From: Nostoc sp. NMS7
Lineage (GTDB): Bacteria > Cyanobacteriota > Cyanobacteriia > Cyanobacteriales > Nostocaceae
Direction of reading: 5' to 3'
Assembly (NCBI RefSeq): GCF_017115085.1
Contig: NZ_JABXKJ010000239.1
Coordinates: 35,337 to 99,336, forward strand
Length of the DNA: 64,000 nucleotides
Shown: piece after piece, positions 50,556-58,248 of the stretch
Position numbering within the stretch: position 1 is the stretch's first letter
Layout of the letters: each line of letters starts with the position of its first letter
The notes under the pieces: model-generated
Seen by the model: the letters and a program-made list of their open reading frames with translations, nothing else
Database searches by the model: none
What the model was told of the DNA's origin: nothing
Position numbers and translations under genes: made by a program

Positions 50556-51638
50556 TTAACCGTTGATCGCAGGAGCAGTCATTGCTACAGGATAAACTTC
50601 ACCAGCAGCTAAGTCTAGAGGGAAGTTGTGAGCGTTACGCTCGTGCATTACTTCCATACCTAAGTTAGCGCGGTTGATTACGTCTGCCCAGGTGCTGATG
50701 ACGCGACCTTGGGAGTCAATGATTGATTGGTTAAAGTTGAAACCGTTCAGGTTAAATGCCATCGTGCTGATACCCAAAGCCGTGAACCAGATACCGACGA
50801 CAGGCCACGCAGCTAGGAAGAAGTGCAGTGAACGGCTGTTGTTGAAAGAAGCGTATTGGAAAATCAAACGACCGAAGTAGCCGTGGGCTGCAACGATGTT
50901 GTAGGTTTCTTCTTCTTGACCGAACTTGTAACCGTAGTTTTGTGATTCGGTTTCGGTGGTTTCACGCACTAAGGAAGAAGTTACTAGAGAACCGTGCATT
51001 GCAGAGAACAAACTTCCGCCGAATACACCAGCCACACCTAACATATGGAAGGGGTGCATCAAGATGTTATGTTCTGCTTGGAACACAATCATGAAGTTGA
51101 AGGTTCCAGAGATACCCAAAGGCATGCCATCTGAGAAAGAACCTTGACCGATGGGGTAGATCAAAAATACTGCGGTAGCGGAAGCTAAAGGTGCGCTGTA
51201 AGCTACGCAGATCCAAGGACGCATACCTAAGCGGTAAGAAAGTTCCCACTGACGACCCAGGTAGGTAGCGCAACCGATTAAGAAGTGGAAAACTACTAAC
51301 TGGTAAGGACCACCGTTGTACAACCACTCATCTAAGGAAGCAGCTTCCCAGATTGGGTACAAGTGTAAGCCAATGGCGTTGGAGGAAGGAACAACTGCAC
51401 CAGAGATGATGTTGTTTCCGTAGATCAAAGAACCTGCAACTGGTTCACGGATACCATCGATGTCCACAGGAGGAGCAGCGATGAAGGCAATTACAAAGCA
51501 GGTGGTCGCAGCTAACAGAGTAGGAATCATCAAAACGCCGAACCAACCGATATAGATCCGGTTTTCGGTGCTGGTGATCCACTCGCAGAAGCGATCCCAT
51601 ACGCTAGCGTCAGAGCGCCGTTGTAAGGTTGTGGTCAT
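50556..51638 (-). CDS. psbA: Photosystem II reaction centre D1 protein, Q130 form
   Basis: A 360-residue D1. All functional residues are in place: Tyr161 (YZ), Asp170, Glu189, His190, His198 (P680), His215, His272 (non-haem iron), Ser264 and Phe255 (QB site), and His332, Glu333, His337, Asp342, Ala344 for the manganese cluster. Residue 130 is Gln (GRQWELS); in cyanobacteria Gln130 marks the standard-light D1:1 form and Glu130 the high-light form. The start MTTTLQRRSDASVWDRF is at 51638, and the 16-residue C-terminal extension after Ala344 is cut by CtpA. It is not one of the atypical D1 variants that lack Mn ligands. Nostoc normally has several psbA genes; only this one is in the window. Confidence 0.98.
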   Translation of the reverse strand: MTTTLQRRSDASVWDRFCEWITSTENRIYIGWFGVLMIPTLLAATTCFVIAFIAAPPVDIDGIREPVAGSLIYGNNIISGAVVPSSNAIGLHLYPIWEAASLDEWLYNGGPYQLVVFHFLIGCATYLGRQWELSYRLGMRPWICVAYSAPLASATAVFLIYPIGQGSFSDGMPLGISGTFNFMIVFQAEHNILMHPFHMLGVAGVFGGSLFSAMHGSLVTSSLVRETTETESQNYGYKFGQEEETYNIVAAHGYFGRLIFQYASFNNSRSLHFFLAAWPVVGIWFTALGISTMAFNLNGFNFNQSIIDSQGRVISTWADVINRANLGMEVMHERNAHNFPLDLAAGEVYPVAMTAPAING

Positions 51639-52748
51639 GGTTTTATAAGTGCGATTGGGTTGTTAATAATGGAACAAGCGGATTTATTTTCGCCTGTTGA
51701 ATTACAGTTTAGATGAATTTACTTTGATGCAATCTGTGATTTAATATTCTGTTACAAAATCCTTTTACAAGCTGATCAAACAGTCAATTTTTTCTACTAT
51801 GAAATAATAATAGTTATAAAAAACTCCATCCCCTTGTGGGTGGAGTTTTTAGTCAAAAGTCATTAGTCATTAGTACCAATGACCAATGACTTTTGACTAA
51901 TGACTAAAGCGGCGGGGCGACTATCCCTCTCCAGACACCTGGGGATGGAGTTTCCCGCCGCTTTCAATGAATTGAGGCTTTGATTAATGAAACAAATGAC
52001 TTGGATGGCTCCCTCAACCGTGATCGGTCAGCTTTAGACTCGAGTCAATGATCAACTCCAGCCCTAATGCGGATTCTAGGTAGTATTAAGAAAACCCTAC
52101 TTTTTCAGCAGGTTGATGCTTGAACCTGGGAGCAGATTTTTCTTTAGCAGCCAGATGCCGCCCAGAAGAACCACGCTCAAACCAATATCCTTTGCCAGTA
52201 AAAGGTTAGACAGGGAAAGCTACTTTTAGAATTAAAACACGGAAAAAACTTGGTTTCAAGTAGAAAAAAATACTCAACTACTTCTTGTGGGGTGGATGTC
52301 TGGTCATTGGTGTCAACTTAACGTAGAAGTTAGGCTTGGGAAGCTTTCGAGGTTTGACCCTCACCCCCAGCCCCTCTCCCAAAATTGGTAGAGGGGAGCA
52401 AATTCTCTAGTTCCCCGAATCCCAACTTGGGATTCGGGGTTATACCCTTTCACTTTAATAATGATACAAATACGTTGGTAGGGGCACAGCAATGTTCCCT
52501 ACGAGAAATCTATATGTATCAGGGTTTGTGTGAAATGGTATTAGGGGATGAGGGCAAAACCTCTTCTCAAAGCAGATTTTTTCTTAACTTGACACCACCG
52601 CCCATAGCCAAAGGCGGGCTTTTCAGCCCACCCTACAAGATTGAATAATTTATTTGTTGGAAATCCCTTAGTTAACTCGATAAAACCGCCTTCGAGGTTT
52701 CTTGCTGTTGTCTAATGTTTGAGTTAATTTTTTATATTTTGGGGAATT
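51639..52748. other. psbA upstream region, 1.1 kb, structured and without an intact gene
   Basis: 51639-51800 is the psbA 5' region (minus strand), AT-rich. Then come a hairpin at 51819-51850, a TCATTAG-type inverted repeat at 51852-51905, a GC-rich hairpin at 51904-51965, and a stretch at 52080-52240. In that stretch several frames are open on both strands (minus: FTGKGYWFERGSSGRHLAAK...; plus: MLEPGSRFFFSSQMPPRRTT...), but none is convincing. 52290-52660 holds interspersed repeats (GTGTCAACTTAA end at 52310, CCCTCACCCCCAGCCCCTC, GTAGGGGCACAGCAATG). Confidence 0.55.
51819..51965. ncRNA. Candidate structured RNA region upstream of psbA
   Basis: Hairpin 1 (51819-51850) has arms AAACTCCA/TGGAGTTT around TCCCCTTGTGGG, followed by T5 on the plus strand. 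Hairpin 2 (51904-51965) has arms AAAGCGGCGGG/CCCGCCGCTTT around an inner ATCCC/GGGAT stem. AAACTCCATCCCC (51821-51833) in hairpin 1 is exactly complementary to GGGGATGGAGTTT (51941-51953) in hairpin 2, so two exclusive folds are possible. Strand and transcription are not known. Confidence 0.35.
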
Positions 52749-54248
52749 TTAAAAATCAAAGTAGATGTAGGGCAAACTACCTTCAGGAGCTAATAACCAA
52801 ACAGCGTAGAAACATAGGGGGACGAAGACAAGCTTAAGCGGCCAGTTAAGCTCTAACTTCAGCATTCGGTTGAAAGCATAGACTACAGCCATAAGGACAG
52901 CTAAAGCTAGAAGTACCCAAGTGAGTTGGTATTGGCTGAGATTTAAGGCTTCCACATAGACCTTTTCAGCAAACTGGGGATCAGCAGGATAACCCCAAAG
53001 ATGCCGAATTACCAAAGAAGAGTCTTGGAGATTAGGTAGGCGGAACCAAATCCAAGAGGTAAAAACCATCAGTTGCGTCAATAACCAAGCGACAAAGATA
53101 CCCAGAGGATTTTGCCAGAATTGTGCTAGATTTTCAAAGCGATCGCTCATCGCAACTGTAAGTCGATGAACCACCAAGGCTAACCCGTGGAATATGCCCC
53201 AAACTACATAACCCAAAGCTGCACCGTGCCAAATACCGGCGATTAACATGATAAAAAATAAATTCCAGCAGGTACGGACTAAACCCTGACGGGAACCACC
53301 CAAAGGAAAGTAGACATAGTTACGTAGCCAATCTCCGAGAGTTATGTGCCAGCGCCGCCAAAATTGGGCAATATTGGTGCTGAAATAGGGAAAATCGAAA
53401 TTCTCAGGTAGAACCAAGCCGAAAAGCAAAGCACTACCACGGGCGATGTCTACGTAACCGTTGAAATCTAGATATAACTGTAAGCCGTAGGCGAATGTAG
53501 CTAACCAGAGATCGGTACTACCCGCCCGTTGCAGATTACCAAAACATAAATCGACAAAAATTCCCAGGTGGTCTGCAAAAATACCTTTTTTGACTGCGCC
53601 CCTAGCAATCAACCACAGCGCCTCAGCTACTCTATCGCTACTGGGGAAGTCTACTGTATTGAATTGATTTGCTAAGTTGTGGTAGCGCGTAATCGGGCCG
53701 GAAATCATTTTGGCAAAAAATAATTTGTATGTCGCAAATTTGATAAACTTCTCAGTAGCAGGGGCACCACGATAGACATCTATTAAGTAGGCAATGCATT
53801 CAAAGGTGAAAAATGAAATTCCCAAAGGTGCAATCAATTTAAAAGAGCTATCTGGTGAGTTTGTTTCCAGATGAAAAACAAACTTAAATAAAGGGGTAAA
53901 ATACTTAAAACCTAATAACAATAAAACATTTAGAGTTATACCCAGCCACAAAAGTTTTAGACGACGAAGATTCCAGTCACCTTGGGCAAATTGCCACTCT
54001 TCATTAGAAATTTGCCAGTCAAGAGAATGTTTTCCCGGTGATGTGTTTTTGCCAATCTCCAGCCCCACACGGAAATTAATAAACGTCAATGCTAATAGTA
54101 ATGGTATGTACTGGATCTGCAAAGATGCGTAGAAAATCAAACTGGCAATTAGCAGCGTCCATAATCGCAATTTCTGTTGTGCTAAAGACCAGTAAATTCC
54201 TAACACACTCAACAAGAACAGCCCATAGAAAATTGATATAAAGTTCAT
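52749..54248 (-). CDS. MBOAT family membrane-bound O-acyltransferase (AlgI/DltB-like)
   Basis: A 499-residue polytopic membrane protein that transfers acyl groups from the cytoplasm to an extracytoplasmic acceptor. Conserved MBOAT motifs: MISGPITRYHNLANQFN (residue about 185), AYGLQLYLDFNGYVDIARGS, PYFSTNIAQFWRRWHITLGD (asparagine region) with YFPLGGSRQGLVRTCWNLF, and the catalytic histidine in IAGIWHGAALGYVVWGIFHG. About ten hydrophobic spans. The start MNFISIFYGLFLLSVLGIYW is at 54248. The gene downstream in the same direction would be none; the upstream gene at 54429-57431 encodes an SGNH-like protein, a pairing seen with AlgJ/AlgX-like partners of MBOAT proteins, so they probably cooperate in acetylating a surface glycan. 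Confidence 0.92.
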   Translation of the reverse strand: MNFISIFYGLFLLSVLGIYWSLAQQKLRLWTLLIASLIFYASLQIQYIPLLLALTFINFRVGLEIGKNTSPGKHSLDWQISNEEWQFAQGDWNLRRLKLLWLGITLNVLLLLGFKYFTPLFKFVFHLETNSPDSSFKLIAPLGISFFTFECIAYLIDVYRGAPATEKFIKFATYKLFFAKMISGPITRYHNLANQFNTVDFPSSDRVAEALWLIARGAVKKGIFADHLGIFVDLCFGNLQRAGSTDLWLATFAYGLQLYLDFNGYVDIARGSALLFGLVLPENFDFPYFSTNIAQFWRRWHITLGDWLRNYVYFPLGGSRQGLVRTCWNLFFIMLIAGIWHGAALGYVVWGIFHGLALVVHRLTVAMSDRFENLAQFWQNPLGIFVAWLLTQLMVFTSWIWFRLPNLQDSSLVIRHLWGYPADPQFAEKVYVEALNLSQYQLTWVLLALAVLMAVVYAFNRMLKLELNWPLKLVFVPLCFYAVWLLAPEGSLPYIYFDF

Positions 54249-54428
54249 ATTTTAGTCATTAGTCATTAGTCATTTGTTATTGGGCATTGGGCATTGGGCA
54301 TTAGTCATTTGTTATTGGGCATTGGGCATTGGGCATTGGGCATTGGTTATTCTGCTTGTCCCCCTTGTCTCCCTTGTCCCCCTTGTCTCCCTTGTCTCCC
54401 TCATCCCCCACTCCCCACTCCCCACTCC
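54249..54428. repeat. Short repeats: TTAGTCA, GGGCATT and CCCTTGTC tracts
   Basis: Heptamers TTAGTCA (54252-54273), then GGGCATT repeats (54283-54345), then a pyrimidine tract with CTCCCTTGTC/CCCCCTTGTC decamers (54352-54405). The decamers are the inverse of those at 61349-61402. Located between two genes of one probable operon. Confidence 0.85.
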
Positions 54429-57400
54429 CTACTTCACTGGCCAAGGAATCATCGGATCATTAGCCAGCTTTTTCGAGACTTCGTATGCTCCAAAGCGGTT
54501 GAGATGGCTGGGGTCAGAAAAGTAGTCGTTTGTTTTTATCCACTGTTGGCTCAAATCACGATAAATAAAGTTGGGATTAGTAGCCAAATGCAACATATAT
54601 TGCTGAAATTCTTGCTCATATTGTCTCCGCACTGGATCTAAATAATCTCCTGTCAGAGGCATATTCACAAACACTAAGGAAATTTTCTGAGACTGGGCAA
54701 ACTGAAGCACTTCTTGACAGGCAGCATCTTGCTCTCCTTCTATTTGGAAAGATTTATAGTCGTTGTCGTAATTTCCAGGAACTTTAGAATGTTTTTGATA
54801 GTATCTAGCGGGATTGAAGCGAATAGATAAAGGTAGAAAGCCATCAACGTCAACTGCTTGCTGGGAAATGCTCTCATCTGAAGTACCGTCTGTTAGCTGT
54901 TTTTCTGATGCAACTGTCTGATTATGACCAAGGATGAGCAGTGGTTTTTGCAGTAAACTTTTAATTTGGTCGCGGTTTTGATAGCTAGCAGAAAGAGATG
55001 CTAGAGCCTGATTTAATGACTGATTGATAGCTTCATAGGTACTAATCTCTGGTTTTTCTTCCTTTGTCTTTTGTTCTCCCGAATTTACGGTACTTTCGGG
55101 CAAATCATTGCTATTTGCAGTAGTTATTGGTGTTTTTTGAAATGCTTCTTTATAACCAACTGATGCAGCGATCGATTTAAAGGTAATATCCTCGCGTCCA
55201 CCGTTGAAAGCACGCGCACCATCTGCCCAGATAATTATTTTAGGTAGTTCTGATGGTTGGAGTACGTGGCGAATCAGAAAGTCTACAACTTGTGCGGTTG
55301 CACCGTTGATTCCAAAGTTAAATACGTCAAGATTTGGATAGCCCTGAGTCACTAAAGCTTTAGAAAGTGCTGCTGGATCTACTCCTCTGAGGGCGCGGGA
55401 GGAGCCAATAATCAACACATCTGGCGGACTACCAGTTCTCGCTAAACGCTGTTTATACAGTGCTAGTTGCTCGTCTAACTGTCTGACATTGAAACTTGGT
55501 ATTTGCGATCGCGCTGCTAAAAGAATAGCGGTAGAGGTTGCTTTTTCTTTCAGTGGTGCGGCTGCCAAATTCTTGATCGGGGTGTTATCACTTTGGGTAA
55601 ATTCCGAAGCATTAAATACAGAACTCTGATTTGGAGGAGATTTTGTCTTGGAAGTGCTGGTAACAAATGTCGTTTGATCACTGGGATTTTTTCCAGATGT
55701 CAAAGATGCCTTTTGCCCAGAGGATGATGGGGGTAAGATATTGCTGGGCGTAGTGCGGGCAATGATTTGACCTAATGCCCAATCAGTTTGGAGGGTGAGC
55801 AATAATCCCAGCGTTCCCCAAACCAGAACCACTTTAAGTCCTTGAGTATCAGGGTTTGCCTCGGCTGACTGGTAGCTTTCGCTAAATAGTTGGCTTGTCA
55901 ACAGGAATTTTTTCGCTGTTGCACTCGCTGTTGCTATCCAACCTCGTGCTACTTCTGTCACAAAAGTTTGAACTTCTTCTGTCGTTAAGTCGGGGCGCAA
56001 AATTGGTTCGTTAGTTTCAGAGATTACTAGATCGTTAACGTATTTAGAAGTGGCAGCAAATTCTGGGGTGGCTTCTGGGACTAAACGTTGGCGATGCTCA
56101 AGATCAAGTCCATAGTGCCAAAAAGGTTCTTTATTCCCAGCACGGCGACCGTAGACACGTACCCCCATAATACCGGGAATTTTTAACTGGCGGATGAACT
56201 GCGTAATTTTGCTGGCGACTTGTTCACGCCCTGGACAAACAGGCGCATCACACATGATATGCAATAAATCATTTTTGTTCAGCAGAAGTACGCGAATTCC
56301 CCCTGTCAATAGCCGCCAATCCAAGTCTGGATTGAGTAAACGCTCCAATAAAAATATCAGCGCTGGTTCGTCGCCAGTATTCGCCAAATCTAGCGGTGAT
56401 ATGGCAAAGGCGGGATGCTTTGTCGCGGGTAAAGCCAGCCAATCAATCCAAGTTGGTTGGTTGTCGCCTGCTTTTTGTCCGTATAGGGTGGCGGCGAGAA
56501 TGCCTTGAGGTGCGATCGCTTCTAGCTGGGGTAAAATCGCCTCTAAGCACATTACCTTGTCTGGGATTGGGGCTATTCCCAAGGGATCATAAACTGGAGT
56601 ACAAAAGATATGTAGGGTTGATTCCTTAAGATCAGCTTGAACAGCAACTTTTAACTGTGACAATACCTCAGTTAATAATCGCGCGATCGCTTGGACATCC
56701 CCCCATCGCGCCCACTCTTTCAGCATTACCTCTGGTGGGGTCAAATCCACCCGCAGCAGCCAATCAGGGGCAGTTTCGCCGCTTACCTGGGAAACAATTA
56801 CTGCATCTTTGTAGCCGGAAAGCTTCAGATAACGCAACTTCTGCGCGACTGGTTCAGCAAGCAACGATGCATCAGGGCTATAGATCGACTGGCAAAATAT
56901 CCACAGGCGATTTTCTTCTGGCTGAGAGTTCTTTGGCTTATATAGCTTAATCTTTACCTGTACCGATACACCTAACACACTCAGGGTTTCGCTAAGATAC
57001 CGAGCGATCGCTTCTGGGTTCCCCTGGCGTGCCAAACTTTCGTTAGAGACAATTAGCGCCCCACCCGATTGTTTTGATTTTTCTGAGTCTGCTAGCAAGG
57101 CTTGCTGCACCTGCTCCAGATGCTTATCTATTTGATTCAAGTGAACCCGATGACACCATTTGGGGCGCTGTTCCCCTTTTCTTCGGCCATAGACAAATAC
57201 TTGATATATTGAGGGTTCTTCCTTGCTTGTGAGGATATCTACATCTGTTTGCTGTAGTGCTTGCAGCAAGTCAGACAAAGTACGCCAACGCTGCGGACAT
57301 TCTGTACCTTCACAAAGAATATGAAGGTCATTTCCCCGCAACCGGACTTTCACTCCGAAGGTGTTGATCCCTGTTGCTTGGCTTACCCATTGCAGTAAGG

Positions 57401-57431
57401 ATTGCTGGCGATCTGGTAATACTGTTTTCAT
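54429..57431 (-). CDS. Large protein with four N-terminal repeats, one membrane span and a C-terminal SGNH (DUF1574-like) domain
   Basis: A 1000-residue protein. Residues about 1-460 contain four divergent repeats of roughly 110 residues, each with an 'LHI(L/F)C...' strand and a 'V(Y)GR(R/K)(K/A)G...P.W' strand: LHILCEGTECPQRW, LWIFCQSIYSP, LHIFCTPVYDP, LHIMCDAPVCPGR. One membrane span lies near 540-565 (VVLVWGTLGLLLTLQ). The linker is Ser/Thr-rich. The C-terminal 340 residues form an SGNH hydrolase-like domain: VLIIGSSRALRGVDPAAL (Ser block), VFNFGINGATAQVVDFLI (Gly/Asn) and YFSDPSHLNRFGAYEVSK (Asp-x-x-His). It resembles DUF1574/AlgX-type partners of MBOAT enzymes. It precedes the MBOAT gene by 180 bases on the same strand. 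Confidence 0.85.
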   Translation of the reverse strand: MKTVLPDRQQSLLQWVSQATGINTFGVKVRLRGNDLHILCEGTECPQRWRTLSDLLQALQQTDVDILTSKEEPSIYQVFVYGRRKGEQRPKWCHRVHLNQIDKHLEQVQQALLADSEKSKQSGGALIVSNESLARQGNPEAIARYLSETLSVLGVSVQVKIKLYKPKNSQPEENRLWIFCQSIYSPDASLLAEPVAQKLRYLKLSGYKDAVIVSQVSGETAPDWLLRVDLTPPEVMLKEWARWGDVQAIARLLTEVLSQLKVAVQADLKESTLHIFCTPVYDPLGIAPIPDKVMCLEAILPQLEAIAPQGILAATLYGQKAGDNQPTWIDWLALPATKHPAFAISPLDLANTGDEPALIFLLERLLNPDLDWRLLTGGIRVLLLNKNDLLHIMCDAPVCPGREQVASKITQFIRQLKIPGIMGVRVYGRRAGNKEPFWHYGLDLEHRQRLVPEATPEFAATSKYVNDLVISETNEPILRPDLTTEEVQTFVTEVARGWIATASATAKKFLLTSQLFSESYQSAEANPDTQGLKVVLVWGTLGLLLTLQTDWALGQIIARTTPSNILPPSSSGQKASLTSGKNPSDQTTFVTSTSKTKSPPNQSSVFNASEFTQSDNTPIKNLAAAPLKEKATSTAILLAARSQIPSFNVRQLDEQLALYKQRLARTGSPPDVLIIGSSRALRGVDPAALSKALVTQGYPNLDVFNFGINGATAQVVDFLIRHVLQPSELPKIIIWADGARAFNGGREDITFKSIAASVGYKEAFQKTPITTANSNDLPESTVNSGEQKTKEEKPEISTYEAINQSLNQALASLSASYQNRDQIKSLLQKPLLILGHNQTVASEKQLTDGTSDESISQQAVDVDGFLPLSIRFNPARYYQKHSKVPGNYDNDYKSFQIEGEQDAACQEVLQFAQSQKISLVFVNMPLTGDYLDPVRRQYEQEFQQYMLHLATNPNFIYRDLSQQWIKTNDYFSDPSHLNRFGAYEVSKKLANDPMIPWPVK

Positions 57432-57909
57432 CGGAAGTTAATTTTACAGGAAGCGATTGTTGGGGGATAGTGCCTGCACTTGTAAACTAGAACCATAGGT
57501 CTATCACACTCTGACGGTTTTTTTTAACAATTTTGTTACCTTCATAGCTCACAAAATCGGACAAGATAGTCTTGTACAGGTTGCAAGTCGGACTAATGTT
57601 GAGTTTTGCGTTTATTTTACTAATAGGGAGTCAAAAATCAGAAGTTAGGAGTTAGAAGTTAAGAGCCAGAATAATTGTATATGACTACGCTGATGACTTT
57701 TTGTTTAAAGCCGGACTTGCGTTCTACTCCCTTAACGTCCTTGATGGGCTAAACAAACAACAAGCTTATCCCATTTAAACTCGATTTCTTTATCTTTGGA
57801 GTCATCCTAACTCCTAATTCCTGTACAGACCGCGATTAATCGCCTCTCTCCTGTACAGACGCGATTAATCGCCTCTCTACTCAATAATTCCCATAACCAA
57901 AAATTAGCA
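57432..57909. other. Divergent spacer of 478 bp with two palindromic repeats
   Basis: Between the SGNH protein (-) and a small gene (+). Contains AGTTAGGAGTTAGAAGTTAA repeats (57640-57665) and two CTGTACAGAC(C)GCGATTAATC units at 57822-57876. Opposite-strand frames at 57807-58160 are shadows of the small gene and repeats. Confidence 0.5.
57828..57876. repeat. Palindromic repeats related to GACGCGATTAATCGCGTC (copies 5 and 6)
   Basis: Two direct units, each CTGTACAGAC(C)GCGATTAATCGCCTCTCT-like, 30 bases apart. The first has an extra C; both end GCCTC rather than GCGTC. Confidence 0.65.
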
Positions 57910-58164
57910 ATGCCTCCTACCAAACAACAGCCCTCACCTAATCCTGCATCCCATCTGGATTTATTTAGCATTCCCCAGTCCTTGCTTTTACAAATAGGTA
58001 CAGCGTCTATATTACTGCTGCTCCTTACCGGAAAAACAACAGTAAGAGCGCTAGAAGCCATAGGGGAAGCCAGTGAAGAATTATTGCGAGGCGATCGCCT
58101 ACCCAACCTTGACTTCCCAGATGAACCCGAAACTAATCCAGATGAGAATATATACACCAAATAA
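57910..58164 (+). CDS. Small one-span membrane protein
   Basis: An 84-residue protein starting MPPTKQQPSPNPASHLDLFS. A single hydrophobic stretch QSLLLQIGTASILLLLLTGK (about 23-42) is followed by an acidic cytoplasmic or lumenal tail (EAIGEASEELLRGDRLPNLD, FPDEPETNPDENIYTK). No known domain. Cyanobacteria have many such proteins of unknown role. It precedes ppc by 84 bases on the same strand, so co-transcription is possible. Confidence 0.68.
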   Translation: MPPTKQQPSPNPASHLDLFSIPQSLLLQIGTASILLLLLTGKTTVRALEAIGEASEELLRGDRLPNLDFPDEPETNPDENIYTK

Positions 58165-58248
58165 TTATTTGCTCAGGAACAACCCGGTGAGCATTAAGTG
58201 CAAAGCCTAGAACCGTAAACAGTAATTAGCTTTACAAGAATAGAGAAT

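Noticed and set aside
52100..52240. Short open frames on both strands upstream of psbA (FTGKGYWFERGSSGRHLAAK on minus)
   Set aside because: The best-looking frame has no start codon after an upstream stop, and competing frames on both strands are open too; not enough to call a gene.
52385..52648. 87-codon plus frame
   Set aside because: Made of known spacer repeats (CCCTCACCCC and GTAGGGGCACAGC types).
57807..58160. Minus-strand 117-codon frame
   Set aside because: It overlaps the small plus-strand membrane protein gene, runs into the palindromic repeats and has no plausible start site.
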